DNA of 64,000 bases from Enterobacter sp. RHBSTW-00175 (GCF_013927005.1 NZ_CP055930.1:2604001-2668000), one strand, 5' to 3'. Numbered from the stretch's first letter, positions 48,765-58,778 are shown. Numbers and translations: made by a program. Notes: generated by a model from the sequence alone, not told the origin.

Positions 48765-48797
48765 CCCTCTCCCTGTGGGAGAGGGTTGAGGTGAGGG
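48765..48797 (-). repeat. CCCTCACCC...GGGAGAGGG dispersed hairpin, copy 2
   Basis: Reverse orientation relative to copies 1 and 3: CCCTCTCCC-TGT-GGGAGAGGG followed by TTGAGGTGAGGG, between the convergent cycA and ytfE. Confidence 0.8.
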
Positions 48798-48819
48798 CAT
48801 CAGGCCTCAGCGGGCTTTT

Positions 48820-49482
48820 TTATTCACCCGCTAATGCACGCGGGAACAGAACGTTATTTTCAAGACTGATGTGCTCCATCAGGTCGTCGATCATTTCGTT
48901 AATGCCGTTGTACATCGCTTTCCAGGTGGTACAGGCTTCTGGCGGCGGTGTGACGTTGTTGGTGGTGTGTTTGATCACTTCCAGCAGTTCGCCTGCATCG
49001 TCGTGCTCGCTTTCCATCACGCTGATTGGCCCCATCGCCTGGCTGCCCATTCCCTGTTTAATCATCGGGAAGAGGATCTGCTCTTCTTTCATCATGTGGC
49101 TGGAAAGTTCTTCATGCAGCAGGGTCAGGTATTTCGCCAGGCCGCGTGGAACTGAAGGTTTGTCAGCATGAACACGTTCAACTTTGGTTGCCTGTAAAAT
49201 CAGTTCAGGCAGCTGTTCACGGTGACGGTCGTGGTAACGCACGATAATGTGGTCGATGATCGCTGCAAGCTCAACCATGCGCCAGTCTTTCTCAACAGGC
49301 TGCTCGGCCAGTTTTGCCAGCTCCGCTTCGATGGTCTCTACATCCAGCTCTTTGCGCGAAGCCGCGCGCGCCAGCGTTTGCTTACCGCCGCAGCAGTAAT
49401 CCATGTCGTATTTACGAAACAGCGCAGAAGCGCGAGGGATGGAGAGCGCTAGCTCGCCGAGTGGTTGGTCGCGGAAGGCCAT
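48820..49482 (-). CDS. ytfE: Iron-sulfur cluster repair protein YtfE (RIC)
   Basis: Diiron four-helix-bundle (hemerythrin-like) protein that restores iron-sulfur clusters damaged by nitric oxide. The N-terminal ScdA_N domain carries YDMDYCCGG with Cys30/Cys31. Metal-binding His and Glu residues appear in [34 protein letters not shown] and MESEHDDAG. It has 220 residues as in E. coli. An NsrR-type operator lies just upstream. Confidence 0.96.
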   Translation of the reverse strand: MAFRDQPLGELALSIPRASALFRKYDMDYCCGGKQTLARAASRKELDVETIEAELAKLAEQPVEKDWRMVELAAIIDHIIVRYHDRHREQLPELILQATKVERVHADKPSVPRGLAKYLTLLHEELSSHMMKEEQILFPMIKQGMGSQAMGPISVMESEHDDAGELLEVIKHTTNNVTPPPEACTTWKAMYNGINEMIDDLMEHISLENNVLFPRALAGE

Positions 49483-49508
49483 AGCAGTTACCTCATCATC
49501 AATAATAT

Positions 49509-49531
49509 AAGATGTATTTTAAATGCATCTT
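49509..49531 (-). promoter_or_regulatory. NsrR operator upstream of ytfE
   Basis: Two 11-bp arms, AAGATGTATTT and AAATGCATCTT, around one central base; they pair except for one position per arm. This matches the NsrR consensus (AAGATGCATTT dyad) and lies 27 bases upstream of the ytfE ATG, where binding would block transcription. Confidence 0.85.
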
Positions 49532-49662
49532 TATGGCGATGCTATAACCCTTTAGTGGCACGCGCGAAAATGTGAGAAGGGTCACAAAAATTTCTTATGT
49601 TTTAAGCTTCTGAATGAATTAAAAAAACTCCAGGTAAGGGGGTTTTGAAACTGAAGAAACAT

Positions 49663-49689
49663 TAAACAACACGGCCCGCCTGCCGATAG
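49663..49689 (+). promoter_or_regulatory. Sigma-28 (FliA) promoter of the Tsr-like chemoreceptor
   Basis: TAAA, a 15-base spacer and GCCGATAG match the TAAA-N15-GCCGATAA consensus at 11 of 12 core bases. It is 41 bases upstream of the ATG at 49730. Confidence 0.85.
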
Positions 49690-49729
49690 TTACACGTCAG
49701 ACAATATCCTGCATATAAAAAGGCGACGC

Positions 49730-51379
49730 ATGTTTAAACGTATAAAAGTGATTACCCTCCTGGTCTCGGTGCTGCTTGTGCTCGGCATCATGCAACTGAT
49801 CTCCGCCGGCATTTTTATTAATGCGCTAAATAACGACAAAGATAACTTCACCGTCTCTCAGGTGGCGAGCCAAAACGTCGCGGAGTTCACCGATGCGTGG
49901 ATCAGCCTTAACCAGGCGCGTGTCACCCTGAACCGCGGGATGTTGCGTCTGCAAAGCAGCGTGGCGACCCAGATTAACGGCGGTCAGTTGAATGAGCTGG
50001 TAGAGACGGCAAAAAATCTGCTGGCTGATGCACAGGCGCATTTCGATAAATACTACGCACTGCCAAATACCCCGGGGCTGGGTGAAGAGTTACCCAAGCA
50101 GCTGGAAGAGCAGTACCGTATTTACTCTTCCACGTTGACGCAAATGAACGTACTGCTGGCGCAGGGCAATCTGGACGACATGTTCAAGCAGAATGCCGAG
50201 CAGAAGCAGAATGCGATGCAGAAGGTCTATCACGAGTGGCGTACTGTCCAGGCAAAGCTCACCAGCAAAGGGATCAAGGATAATGAAAGTGACTATAAGC
50301 GCATCATGTGGGCGCTCTCGGTCATTATGCTGATCGTTGTGGGTGTGATTATCGCCAGCTGGATTGCAATGCGTCGTGTTCTGCTGTTGCCGTTGCAGGA
50401 TGTCATCGGCCATATCCGTGCCATTGCCGCCGGTGATTTGACTCAGCCAGTCGAAGCCAGTGGTAAAAATGAGATGGCCCTGCTGGCGCACAACGTCCAG
50501 CAGATGCAAAAAGCGCTGGCCAACACGGTCGGTGTGGTGCGCCAGGGCGCAGATACCATCTACACCGGGGCGGGTGAAATTTCCGCGGGCAGCAATGATC
50601 TTTCTTCCCGTACCGAACAGCAGGCCGCTTCTCTGGAAGAAACCGCAGCCAGTATGGAACAGTTGACGGCGACCGTTAAGCAAAACGCCGACAATGCACG
50701 TCAGGCTTCTCGCCTGGCGCTGGATGCCTCTTCAACCGCGAAGAAAGGCGGCAGCGTAGTGGAAGGCGTGGTACGTACCATGGACGAAATCGCCACCAGC
50801 TCCAGCAAAATTGCCCAGATCACAAACGTTATCGACGGTATCGCTTTCCAGACCAACATCCTGGCGCTGAACGCAGCGGTTGAAGCGGCGCGTGCAGGTG
50901 AGCAGGGGCGTGGATTTGCGGTGGTTGCGGGTGAAGTCCGTACCCTGGCACAACGCAGCGCCCAGGCAGCGAAAGAGATCAAAGCGCTGATCGATGATTC
51001 CGGCGAACGTGTTAACGCAGGTTCTCAGCTGGTGAACGAAGCGGGTGCCACGATGGCGGAAATCGTTAATGCCGTGACCCGTGTAACGGACATTATGGGT
51101 GAGATCGCCTCTGCGTCTGACGAGCAGAGCCGTGGTATCGACCAGGTCGGTCAGGCTGTTGCAGAGATGGATCGCGTGACTCAGCAAAACGCCTCGCTGG
51201 TGGAAGAGTCTGCAGCGGCGGCGGCGGCGCTGGAAGATCAGGCTGCACGTCTGAACGAAGCGGTTGCGGTGTTTAAAATTGCGCACGGCCAGGCAGTGAA
51301 AGCGGCTCCTGTAAAAACCTATGTGCCAAAAGCGCAGCCAGTAGCGGCGGCGACGGAAGCTAACTGGGAAACCTTCTAA
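49730..51379 (+). CDS. Tsr/Tar-class methyl-accepting chemotaxis protein
   Basis: A 549-residue chemoreceptor. TM1 is at about 7-30, a four-helix periplasmic Tar-type sensor at about 35-190, and TM2 at about 193-213. HAMP ([19 protein letters not shown]) follows, then the signalling domain with tip [23 protein letters not shown] and the C-terminal NWETF tether for CheR/CheB. Arg64, Arg69 and Arg73, which hold the amino-acid carboxylates in Tsr/Tar, are conserved. The second half of the pocket differs: Met151-Phe152 and Ala156 replace the Tsr Phe151-Phe152 and Thr156. It is a high-abundance-type receptor whose ligand may not be serine or aspartate. Confidence 0.9.
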   Translation: MFKRIKVITLLVSVLLVLGIMQLISAGIFINALNNDKDNFTVSQVASQNVAEFTDAWISLNQARVTLNRGMLRLQSSVATQINGGQLNELVETAKNLLADAQAHFDKYYALPNTPGLGEELPKQLEEQYRIYSSTLTQMNVLLAQGNLDDMFKQNAEQKQNAMQKVYHEWRTVQAKLTSKGIKDNESDYKRIMWALSVIMLIVVGVIIASWIAMRRVLLLPLQDVIGHIRAIAAGDLTQPVEASGKNEMALLAHNVQQMQKALANTVGVVRQGADTIYTGAGEISAGSNDLSSRTEQQAASLEETAASMEQLTATVKQNADNARQASRLALDASSTAKKGGSVVEGVVRTMDEIATSSSKIAQITNVIDGIAFQTNILALNAAVEAARAGEQGRGFAVVAGEVRTLAQRSAQAAKEIKALIDDSGERVNAGSQLVNEAGATMAEIVNAVTRVTDIMGEIASASDEQSRGIDQVGQAVAEMDRVTQQNASLVEESAAAAAALEDQAARLNEAVAVFKIAHGQAVKAAPVKTYVPKAQPVAAATEANWETF

Positions 51380-51390
51380 AACCACGCCTC

Positions 51391-51421
51391 GTAGGCCGGG
51401 TAAGCGTCAGCGCCACCCGGC
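51391..51421. repeat. REP element between the chemoreceptor and ytfF
   Basis: GTAGGCCGGGTAAGCGTCAG and CGCCACCCGGC form a standard REP palindrome between convergent genes. Confidence 0.88.
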
Positions 51422-51425
51422 AAAA

Positions 51426-52391
51426 TCACATCTCTGAAGCCGGAACCACCATGGGTTTTTCCGGCTTTGCCCTCACAGCAATCACCACGCCAACCACCAG
51501 CAGTGCTATTCCACAGGCTGTCAGCAGCGGCGGCATGCTCTGGCGCATCAGGAAGGTGTAAAGCAGCCCGGCAAGGGTTTCAAAGACAATCAGCGGCCCT
51601 AAGATCACCGTTGGTAACTTCTGGCTGGCGATGTTCCAGCAAAGCGCGCCGACCCAGGAGCAGAGCACTGCGATAGCGACCATTAACCCGACAAACACCC
51701 ACGGACGTGGCCCGAAGGGCAGGGCGAATTCAGGCTGTTGCACACCTAACCACGCGCAGGCTCCCACGTAGCCCACCAGCGAGAGGGGCAGCGTAACCAG
51801 CGCCTGCGCCGTGGCCCACATCATCGGATGTTTGTCCGGGTTCTCCCGCAGCCAGCGCGCGTTGCGCAGGGCATACCACGCCCAACACACCACGGAAATA
51901 AAGGCCAGCATGATGCCGGAACCGTAACGCAACAGGTCGACGTCATCCAGCCCGTGGCTCAGCTCGGCAACGTTCACACACACTAACCCGGCGGTGATGC
52001 AGACCAGTGCAGGCACCATTTTTGACCACGCCAGCTTGCCATCGCGATGGCTGTATAGCAGGTTGGCAAAAACCGGGATCACCACCGGCAGCGTGCCGAT
52101 AATCATGGTGGAAACCGGCGCGCCCGTGCGCTGAATGGCACTGGCGAGACACACGTAATAGATGAGGTTCCCCATCATGGTTAATGCCAGCGCGGTTCCC
52201 CAGTCCTTGCGGCTAAGCTGGCGTAACCGCCCGCGACCGAACCAGGCCAGAGGAAGGGCAATCAGCCCAAGCGCCAGATAGCGTCCGGTGGACTGCAAAA
52301 TTGCCGGGTATTCCGGCACGATCACCGGGCCTACAAAAATCAGCCCCCACATTAAACCTGCAAGCAGGGCATACAACACGCCGCTAATCAT
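51426..52391 (-). CDS. ytfF: DMT-family inner-membrane transporter YtfF
   Basis: A 321-residue EamA-type protein with about ten helices. It contains GLMWGLIFVGPVIVPEYPAI, QRTGAPVSTMIIGTLPVVIP and the C-terminal ILGPLIVFETLAGLLYTF. Length equals E. coli YtfF. Substrate unknown. The ATG at 52391 (MISGVLYALL) is chosen; an earlier one at 52409 adds six residues. An AraC-type regulator gene follows upstream on the same strand. Confidence 0.92.
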   Translation of the reverse strand: MISGVLYALLAGLMWGLIFVGPVIVPEYPAILQSTGRYLALGLIALPLAWFGRGRLRQLSRKDWGTALALTMMGNLIYYVCLASAIQRTGAPVSTMIIGTLPVVIPVFANLLYSHRDGKLAWSKMVPALVCITAGLVCVNVAELSHGLDDVDLLRYGSGIMLAFISVVCWAWYALRNARWLRENPDKHPMMWATAQALVTLPLSLVGYVGACAWLGVQQPEFALPFGPRPWVFVGLMVAIAVLCSWVGALCWNIASQKLPTVILGPLIVFETLAGLLYTFLMRQSMPPLLTACGIALLVVGVVIAVRAKPEKPMVVPASEM

Positions 52392-52466
52392 TTTTCCATC
52401 CACATTCATTCATTCTGTCATCAGTGTAGAAAGGGAAATTACCGCCGTATTGTATGAGATTGCGCT

Positions 52467-53291
52467 TTAGCGCTTAACGACCTGCTTCTGGTAGCGTACC
52501 GGCGTAATGCCGTAGCGACGGGTAAACGCGCGGGTTAAATGGGACTGATCGGTCAGGCCAGTAGCGGCTGCGACTTCAGCGGCGGGCATTCCGTGAGTCA
52601 GAAACGCTTTGGCGCGCCAGAGGCGGATAGCCATCAGCATCTGATGCGGGGTGACATGGAAATGGGCTTTGAACTGGCGCTGAAAATGGTACGGGCTTAG
52701 CGATATCACGTTCGCCAGCTCATCTAATGTGAGCGGGTGCATATAGTTGTCGTGCAGATAGTCACGCACGCGTTCGAACCGGAGTGCGCCTTCCTGAATT
52801 ACGGGCGCGTGGCGGGCGAGCGGCTGGAATGTGTCAATCAGCTCCAGCAACATCCCTTTTTGCGCCAGCGGATCGTCCGTGTGCCACAGGCCGTATATCA
52901 GCTGCCCGATTTGCTGCGAGCGAAGGGGATCGTGGCGTGTCACATCGCTAAACCACCAGTGGCGAATGCCGGTTACCTCTTCGAGAAGCTGGGGGTCAAG
53001 ATAGACCATCCGGTAGCGCCAGCCATCGTCCGTGGCGGACTCGCCGGTGTGGATCTCGTCCGGGTTCATGGTGACAACAGATTGCGCAGGGGCAAGATAC
53101 TGAGTCCCGCGATAACGAAAGCGCTCGGCACCGGTTTCTATTGTGCCGATACCAAAGGCTTCGTGGGTGTGAGGCTCAAAAGCGTAGTCTGAAATATGTG
53201 CATGATACAGTTCGATGCCCGGCACCTGCGGCAGATGGCGAAAACGCGCGCTGTCTCTCTCATAAATGAACTGTTCTGGGACGCCTTGCAC
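52467..53291 (-). CDS. AraC-family transcriptional regulator
   Basis: A 274-residue regulator. The N-terminal cupin-like sensor (about 20-100) has HISDYAFEPHTHEAFGIGTIETG. The C-terminal double helix-turn-helix (about 180-270) has LDELANVISLSPYHFQRQFKAHFHVTPHQMLM and AAATGLTDQSHLTRAFTRRYGITP. GTG start at 53289-53291 with AGGAGG six bases upstream. It resembles AraC regulators found beside LysE- or DMT-type exporters and lies 75 bases upstream of ytfF, which is its probable target. There is no AraC gene here in E. coli. Confidence 0.88.
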   Translation of the reverse strand: MQGVPEQFIYERDSARFRHLPQVPGIELYHAHISDYAFEPHTHEAFGIGTIETGAERFRYRGTQYLAPAQSVVTMNPDEIHTGESATDDGWRYRMVYLDPQLLEEVTGIRHWWFSDVTRHDPLRSQQIGQLIYGLWHTDDPLAQKGMLLELIDTFQPLARHAPVIQEGALRFERVRDYLHDNYMHPLTLDELANVISLSPYHFQRQFKAHFHVTPHQMLMAIRLWRAKAFLTHGMPAAEVAAATGLTDQSHLTRAFTRRYGITPVRYQKQVVKR

Positions 53292-53372
53292 GGTGAACCT
53301 CCTCGTGGGTCATCTCTCCATTATCAGAGATGACCCGAGGGGATACCACAAAAAATAACCAGTTTGTAACAA

Positions 53373-54221
53373 TTACAGGATGGCTTTGACGCTTTCAGCC
53401 AGTGGCGTCGTCGGGCGGCCAATCAGCTTGCTCAGAGTATGGCTGTCGTCGAACAGACCACCTTTAGACGCGCCGGTGTCGGAGTCGGCAAGCATATCGG
53501 CCAGCCCGGCGGGCAAACCAACGCTTTTCAGCGCGGCAGCAAAATCAGCTTCGCTCAGGTTCTGATACGCCACGTTTTTACCGCTCTGTTTGCTCAGCTC
53601 CGCAGCCAGTTCGCTCAGCGTCCATGCGTTGTCGCCCGCCAGTTCATACACCTTACCCGCATGACCATCCTGGGAGATAACCGTTGCGGCGGCAGCGGCA
53701 TAGTCTGCGCGGGTCGCGGAGGCAATTTTGCCCTCACCGGCGGCACCAATGAATACGCCGTGTTCCAGCGCAGGCGGCGCACTCGCCAGATAGTTTTCGG
53801 TGTACCAACCGTTGCGCAGCAGGGCGTAAGGCACGCCAGACTCCGCCAGTGCTTTCTCGGTGGCGACATGCTCAACGTGCAGCCCCAGCGGGGATGTATC
53901 GGCATGCAGCAGGCTGGTATAAGCGATGAATTTCACGCCCGCAGCTTTAGCGGCGTTAATGACGTTCTGGTGCTGTGTTGCGCGTTGACCCACTTCGCTG
54001 GAAGAGATCAGCAGGAGTTTATCCACGCCGTTCAGCGCCGTGGTGAACGCTGCCTGGTCGGTATAATCCGCCTGACGCACAACGATACTTTGCTGGCTCA
54101 GCGCCCCGGCTTTTGCCGGATTACGCACAATGGCTAAAATCTGACTGGCCGGAACGGTTTTCAGCAGGTGTTCAATAACCAGCTGGCCAAGCTGGCCGGT
54201 AGCACCGGTAATTGCGATCAT
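53373..54221 (-). CDS. qorB: NAD(P)H:quinone oxidoreductase QorB
   Basis: NmrA-like atypical short-chain dehydrogenase (YtfG) that reduces quinones with NADPH. The Rossmann start is MIAITGATGQLGQLVIEHLL (residues 1-20); RNPAKAGAL and LLISSSEVGQRATQHQNVINAAKAAGV follow. It has 282 residues (286 in E. coli). The ATG at 54221 has GGAG upstream; an extended start at 54272 would run over the operator. It is divergent from its regulator gene. Confidence 0.94.
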   Translation of the reverse strand: MIAITGATGQLGQLVIEHLLKTVPASQILAIVRNPAKAGALSQQSIVVRQADYTDQAAFTTALNGVDKLLLISSSEVGQRATQHQNVINAAKAAGVKFIAYTSLLHADTSPLGLHVEHVATEKALAESGVPYALLRNGWYTENYLASAPPALEHGVFIGAAGEGKIASATRADYAAAAATVISQDGHAGKVYELAGDNAWTLSELAAELSKQSGKNVAYQNLSEADFAAALKSVGLPAGLADMLADSDTGASKGGLFDDSHTLSKLIGRPTTPLAESVKAIL

Positions 54222-54270
54222 GAGGGAACTCCTTCGTGTTTGTCTTGTGTTGTGGCACACTATCACCAAC

Positions 54271-54287
54271 ACTTACTTTTAGTAAGT
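54271..54287. promoter_or_regulatory. Dyad operator between qorB and qorR
   Basis: ACTTAC-TTTTA-GTAAGT, a perfect six-bp inverted repeat. A further half site GTAAGT is at 54300-54305. It sits midway between the divergent starts, as expected for an HxlR-family regulator controlling itself and qorB. Confidence 0.7.
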
Positions 54288-54305
54288 ACGCACAAAAAGG
54301 TAAGT

Positions 54306-54689
54306 ATGAAAACGACGCCAACGCTCAGTGAACAATTACGAGACGGAAACCTGTTTGCCGAACAGTGCCCATCGCGTGAAGTGTTAAAGCATGTCACCAG
54401 CCGCTGGGGCGTGCTGATCCTGGTGGCGTTACGTGATGGCACGCATCGCTTTAGCGATCTGCGCCGCAAAATGGGCGGCGTGAGCGAGAAGATGCTGGCC
54501 CAGTCGCTTCAGGCGCTAGAGCAGGACGGGTTTATCGATCGCGTTTCGTATCCGGTCGTGCCGCCGCATGTAGAGTATAGCCTGACGCCGTTAGGGGGTG
54601 AGGTAAGCGAGAAAGTGGCCGCACTGGCGGACTGGATTGAAGTGAATACGCCTCAGGTACTGGCAAACCGGGACGATCGTGCGGCCTGA
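54306..54689 (+). CDS. qorR: HxlR-family redox-type regulator (YtfH/QorR)
   Basis: A 127-residue winged-helix regulator. It has the HxlR core HVTSRWGVLILVALRDGTHRFSDLRRKMGGVSEKMLAQSLQALEQDGF, and a conserved N-terminal cysteine in EQCPSREVL (Cys21) of the kind that senses quinones or aldehydes in QorR/YodB relatives. The ATG at 54306 lies after AAGGTAAGT; the longer frame from 54168 is antisense to qorB. Divergent from qorB. Confidence 0.9.
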   Translation: MKTTPTLSEQLRDGNLFAEQCPSREVLKHVTSRWGVLILVALRDGTHRFSDLRRKMGGVSEKMLAQSLQALEQDGFIDRVSYPVVPPHVEYSLTPLGGEVSEKVAALADWIEVNTPQVLANRDDRAA

Positions 54690-54691
54690 TG

Positions 54692-54724
54692 CCCTCACCC
54701 TGGCCCTCTCCCTGTGGGAGAGGG
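54692..54724 (+). repeat. CCCTCACCC...GGGAGAGGG dispersed hairpin, copy 3
   Basis: CCCTCACCCTGG followed by CCCTCTCCC-TGT-GGGAGAGGG, immediately after the qorR stop and before the convergent cpdB stop; probably doubles as a terminator. Confidence 0.82.
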
Positions 54725-54751
54725 AACAGATGCAGCGTTGCCGTTTGGCTT

Positions 54752-56695
54752 TTACTTGCTCAAATCTACCTGATAAACCGCAAACCCGATATCGTCTGTC
54801 CCGACCTTATTCATCGGGTACTGCGCCTTATCCTTAATGAATGTCGCCGCCTTATCAGATGGTGACGTTTCAATGCGGATATCCAGTTTCGTGTCACTGT
54901 GAACAGGTGCCAGACGCCAGTTGTTATCCACCGCCGGATGAATTTCACCCGCCTTTTTCGACTCTGCGCTGATCCAGGCCGCCAGCACGGAGCGATTCTC
55001 GTCTGGTGAGGCAAAGGCGATGTGGCTATCACCCGTTCCGGCAAACTTACCGCCGTAGGCCCGGTAGTTATTGGTCACGACCAGGAAGGTCGCACCCGGA
55101 TCAAGTGGTTTGCCGTTGAAGGTCAGGTGTTTGATACGTTCTGCCTGCGGATTGATTGTCTGACACTCACCGTCATATTTCGCAGGCTGGGTAACATCAA
55201 TCTGATAATCCACACCGTCGATCACGTCGAAATTATAGGTACGGAACCCGTCCCAGTTAATCAGCGACTGCGGTTTACTGCTGTTCGGATCGATCTGATT
55301 AAACTGCCCGGCAGAGCACTCAAGCCAGTCTTTCACCTCTTTACCCGTTGCTTTTACTACCACCAGCGTGTTTGGGTAGAGATAGAGATCGGCGGCATTA
55401 CGGAAGGTAAGCTGGCCCTTTTCAACTTCAACATAGCTTGCCGGATCATTCTTACGCCCGCCCACTTTGAACGGTGCAGCGGCAGAAAGCACCGGCAGTT
55501 TTGCCAGGTCCGGGTCGCCCTGAATAAAGTGTTCCGCGTAGGCTTTCTGCGCCATGTTGACCACCTGTACCGTTGGATCATCCTGTACAAGTGCCAGGTA
55601 GCTGTACATGTTGTCGGCGGATTTACCGATCGGTTTGCTGACGAATTCACGCGTGGCGTCATGGTCGTGCTTCAGCACGTCGACCAGTTTTTTATCTTCA
55701 GCGGCCAGTGATTTTTTGGCGGCGGCATCATAAATCGGGCGCGCTTCGGCTTTCGACTGGGTAACCTTCCAGCTGCCGCTGTCGTTATTCAGCACCAGAT
55801 CCACCACCCCAAGATGATCGCCCCACATGCCAGGCATCACTGACGGCACGCCGTTCAGTGTCCCTTTTTCAACATCTGCACCTTTGATGCTGGCGAAATC
55901 TTTACCCGGGAAGACGGCATGAGCGTGGCCAAACAGAATGGCATCCACCCCCGGCACTTCACTCAGATAGTAAACCGAGTTTTCCGCCATCACCTGATAT
56001 GGGTCGGCTGAAAGCCCCGAATGGGCGACCACCACTACCAGGTCTGCCCCTTTCTCACGCATCTCCGGCACATATTTGCGGGCGGTTTCGGTGATGTCGT
56101 TAACGGTGACTTTGCCGCTGAGGTTGGCTTTATCCCACGTCATTATCTGTGGCGGTACAAAGCCGATATAACCGATTTTCAGCGACTGCTTTTTACCGTC
56201 TTTATCGACGACCTCAGTCTCTTTAATCAGGTAAGGGGTAAATAAGGGTTTTTGGGTCTTAACGTCGATGATATTGGCGTTAACGTACGGGAACTTTGCG
56301 CCAGCCAGCGCATCGTGAAGGTACTTCAGGCCGTAGTTAAACTCGTGGTTGCCCAGGTTGCCAACGGTATAATCCAGGGTGTTCAACGCCTTATACACCG
56401 GATGGATCTCGCCTTTTTTCAGTCCCTTCGCGGCCATATAGTCGCCCAGTGGACTACCCTGAATAAGATCCCCGTTATCGACCAGCACGCTGTTTTTCAC
56501 TTCACTGCGGGCAGCGTTGATCAAACTTGCCGTGCGTACCAGCCCGAATTTTTCCGTTGGCGTGTCTTTGTAGTAATCGAAGTCCATCATGTTGCTGTGC
56601 AGATCGGTGGTTTCCAGAATGCGGAGATCCACCGTTGCCGCCTGTACACTTGCTGCGATCAGCGTTGCCAGGAGCGTTGCGCTAAACTTAATCAT
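54752..56695 (-). CDS. cpdB: 2',3'-cyclic-nucleotide 2'-phosphodiesterase / 3'-nucleotidase CpdB
   Basis: Periplasmic enzyme that lets cells use extracellular 2',3'-cyclic and 3'-nucleotides. The signal peptide spans residues 1-19 ([19 protein letters not shown]). The metallophosphatase domain has [41 protein letters not shown] and HSGLSADP / [10 protein letters not shown] metal ligands. The C-terminal 5'-nucleotidase domain spans about 380-647. It has 647 residues as in E. coli. The ATG at 56695 begins the signal peptide; the ATG at 56725 does not. Divergent from cysQ. Confidence 0.96.
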   Translation of the reverse strand: MIKFSATLLATLIAASVQAATVDLRILETTDLHSNMMDFDYYKDTPTEKFGLVRTASLINAARSEVKNSVLVDNGDLIQGSPLGDYMAAKGLKKGEIHPVYKALNTLDYTVGNLGNHEFNYGLKYLHDALAGAKFPYVNANIIDVKTQKPLFTPYLIKETEVVDKDGKKQSLKIGYIGFVPPQIMTWDKANLSGKVTVNDITETARKYVPEMREKGADLVVVVAHSGLSADPYQVMAENSVYYLSEVPGVDAILFGHAHAVFPGKDFASIKGADVEKGTLNGVPSVMPGMWGDHLGVVDLVLNNDSGSWKVTQSKAEARPIYDAAAKKSLAAEDKKLVDVLKHDHDATREFVSKPIGKSADNMYSYLALVQDDPTVQVVNMAQKAYAEHFIQGDPDLAKLPVLSAAAPFKVGGRKNDPASYVEVEKGQLTFRNAADLYLYPNTLVVVKATGKEVKDWLECSAGQFNQIDPNSSKPQSLINWDGFRTYNFDVIDGVDYQIDVTQPAKYDGECQTINPQAERIKHLTFNGKPLDPGATFLVVTNNYRAYGGKFAGTGDSHIAFASPDENRSVLAAWISAESKKAGEIHPAVDNNWRLAPVHSDTKLDIRIETSPSDKAATFIKDKAQYPMNKVGTDDIGFAVYQVDLSK

Positions 56696-56885
56696 CAGAG
56701 GAGTCCTTTTTTCGATCCAGGCCACAAAAGAATATGTATGTATATTTTGTTGCTTACAGAATTGTGAATCCTGCCAGAAAAAAGCATTTTGAAATCAGTA
56801 TTGCCTCACAGATAGCGGAATTGTTCACATTACGATATAAATAAAACAACGAGTTAAGCCTACTGCGTTAACGAAGAGGTGGAGA

Positions 56886-57626
56886 ATGTTAGATAAGATT
56901 TGTCAGCTCGCACGGGATGCGGGTGATGCCATTATGCAAGTGTATGATGGTGCAAAACCGATGGACGTTGTGAGTAAAGCGGATGATTCCCCGGTCACCG
57001 CGGCAGATATCGCGGCGCACGACGTGATCCTGAAAGGGTTACAGGCGCTGACGCCTGATATTCCCGTACTCTCAGAAGAAGCGCCGCAAGGCTGGGACGA
57101 ACGCAAGCACTGGCAGCGCTACTGGCTGGTCGACCCACTGGATGGCACCAAAGAATTCATTAAGCGTAACGGTGAGTTCACCGTCAATATCGCGTTGATT
57201 GAAAAGGGGAAAGCGATACTTGGCGTAGTGTACGCGCCGGTCATGAAGGTGATGTACAGCGCTGCGGAAGGTAAAGCCTGGAAAGAAGAGTGCGGTGTGC
57301 GTAAGCAGATTCTGGTGCGCGATGCGCGTCCGCCGCTGGTGGTGATCAGCCGTTCGCACAGCGACAACGAACTGAAAGAGTACCTGCAACAGCTGGGTGA
57401 GCACCAGACAACGTCGATTGGCTCATCGCTAAAATTCTGCCTGGTGGCAGAGGGTCATGCGCAGCTTTATCCTCGTTTCGGGCCAACCAACGTCTGGGAT
57501 ACGGCCGCAGGACATGCCGTGGCCGTCGCAGCCGGCGCGCATGTTCATGACTGGCAGGGTAAGCCGCTTGACTACACCCCGCGCGAGTCGTTTTTAAACC
57601 CAGGCTTCCGGGTATCTATCTACTGA
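56886..57626 (+). CDS. cysQ: 3'(2'),5'-bisphosphate nucleotidase CysQ
   Basis: Removes the 3'-phosphate of PAP, the by-product of sulfate assimilation. Inositol-phosphatase-family motifs are present: LSEEAP, the metal site [13 protein letters not shown], and C-terminal [16 protein letters not shown]. It has 246 residues as in E. coli. GAGGTGGAG precedes the ATG. Its stop overlaps the convergent ytfJ by seven bases. Confidence 0.97.
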   Translation: MLDKICQLARDAGDAIMQVYDGAKPMDVVSKADDSPVTAADIAAHDVILKGLQALTPDIPVLSEEAPQGWDERKHWQRYWLVDPLDGTKEFIKRNGEFTVNIALIEKGKAILGVVYAPVMKVMYSAAEGKAWKEECGVRKQILVRDARPPLVVISRSHSDNELKEYLQQLGEHQTTSIGSSLKFCLVAEGHAQLYPRFGPTNVWDTAAGHAVAVAAGAHVHDWQGKPLDYTPRESFLNPGFRVSIY

Positions 57627-58177
57627 GCCAGCAGTTTGTGCAGCAGGGCAACCACCTGCTGCACCTCTTCCTGTGTCAGAGCGCCGTCTTTGGCCCACTG
57701 TACGCGGCCCTCTTTATCCAGCACCACAATCGCAGAACTCTCTTCTTCCAGCTGCCAGGCCTTACGCGTCACACCGTTACTGTCGACAATAAACTGCGAC
57801 CACGGGTAGAGCTTTTTATTGCTCTCCAGGCTTGAACGCACGAACATCCCGGAGCCCGGGATGGCATCGTCGGTGTTAACAATAGTGGAAGTCTGGTAGC
57901 GGTCATGAGGGAATTTTGCGGCCTTGATCGCTTCTACCAGGGCGGCGTTTTTTTCTTTTGCAGATGTACGACCGGCAATATGTTGTACAACTCTCACTTT
58001 GCCCGCGAGCTGCGCGCTATTCCAGGGTTTGTAGCTAAACTTATCATTGTCGAGAATCAATTCTCCCCGGTCAGCAATACCGACTGGCGGCACACGTTGT
58101 CCGTTTTCAAAGTTGTGTGCGCAGGCCCACAGCGGCAGAAGCAGAAATGCTGCTGCCAGGATGTTACGTAGGGTCAT
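57620..58177 (-). CDS. ytfJ: YtfJ-family periplasmic protein
   Basis: A 185-residue secreted protein with a signal peptide (about 1-20, [16 protein letters not shown]) and a thioredoxin-like fold. The usual CXXC is not present; the segment around [17 protein letters not shown] replaces the active site, as is normal for YtfJ. Function unknown. The gene is convergent with cysQ. Confidence 0.9.
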   Translation of the reverse strand: MTLRNILAAAFLLLPLWACAHNFENGQRVPPVGIADRGELILDNDKFSYKPWNSAQLAGKVRVVQHIAGRTSAKEKNAALVEAIKAAKFPHDRYQTSTIVNTDDAIPGSGMFVRSSLESNKKLYPWSQFIVDSNGVTRKAWQLEEESSAIVVLDKEGRVQWAKDGALTQEEVQQVVALLHKLLAQ

Positions 58178-58255
58178 GGTGTTTCCTTATTTTTAGCAGG
58201 TGATCCGACCACTTGGTCATACGCTTTTAAGCATAAGTGCGATCAAGAGGGTTTT

Positions 58256-58282
58256 CCCGCAATCCCAATGCCAGATTGCGGG
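58256..58282. repeat. Perfect inverted repeat in the ytfJ-ytfK gap
   Basis: CCCGCAATC and GATTGCGGG pair perfectly around nine bases. It lies in the 324-base gap between divergent ytfJ and ytfK, about 80 bases upstream of ytfJ; it could be a leader hairpin or an operator. E. coli ytfK is PhoB-controlled, but I found no convincing Pho box; a TATAGT at 58415-58420 is a possible -10. No gene is seen in the gap. Confidence 0.5.
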
Positions 58283-58501
58283 CGAACGCACATATCCGCG
58301 AAAAAACGACGGCTTATACTGCCCTTAGTCACAGTTTGCAAAGAATATTCTGATTAATTGTAATCAAACGGTAAATAAACTTATGCACACTGGGTATCAA
58401 CGGTAGTTCTGGTCTATAGTCATTGGGCAATAAATTTGCGCTCAGGACAGTCGGGCCGATTGTGGCACCGCAAGAGCGTATGATTCGCAGGAGATACAAG
58501 A

Positions 58502-58708
58502 ATGAAAATTTTCCAACGCTACAACCCGCTTCAGGTGGCGAAGTACGTGAAGATCCTGTTCCGTGGACGGTTGTATATCAAGGATGTTGGCGCTTTCGAG
58601 TTCGATAAGGGCAAGATCCTTATCCCGAAAGTGAAGGATAAGCAGCACTGGTCTGTGATGTCCGAAGTCAACCGTCAGGTTATGCGTCTGCAAACTGAGA
58701 TGGCTTAA
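58502..58708 (+). CDS. ytfK: Stringent-response regulator YtfK
   Basis: A 68-residue cytoplasmic protein (DUF1107). In E. coli it binds SpoT and shifts it towards (p)ppGpp synthesis during phosphate or fatty-acid starvation. The sequence starts [20 protein letters not shown] and length equals E. coli. GGAG followed by ATACAAGA precedes the ATG. Confidence 0.94.
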   Translation: MKIFQRYNPLQVAKYVKILFRGRLYIKDVGAFEFDKGKILIPKVKDKQHWSVMSEVNRQVMRLQTEMA

Positions 58709-58729
58709 TCAACGTGCTATGCAGTAGTT

Positions 58730-58765
58730 AAAAAAACGGCTCCCGCGGGAGCCGTTGATGTTTTT
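58730..58765. terminator. Bidirectional terminator between ytfK and paeA/ytfL
   Basis: A 22-bp perfect palindrome (AACGGCTCCCG / CGGGAGCCGTT, 58735-58756), A-run before and T-rich tract after; serves both convergent genes. Confidence 0.9.
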
Positions 58766-58778
58766 ACCCTAAGTAACC

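Noticed and set aside
58178..58501. Pho box expected upstream of ytfK
   Set aside because: I could not find two CTGTCAT-like repeats with the right spacing; not reported as a site.
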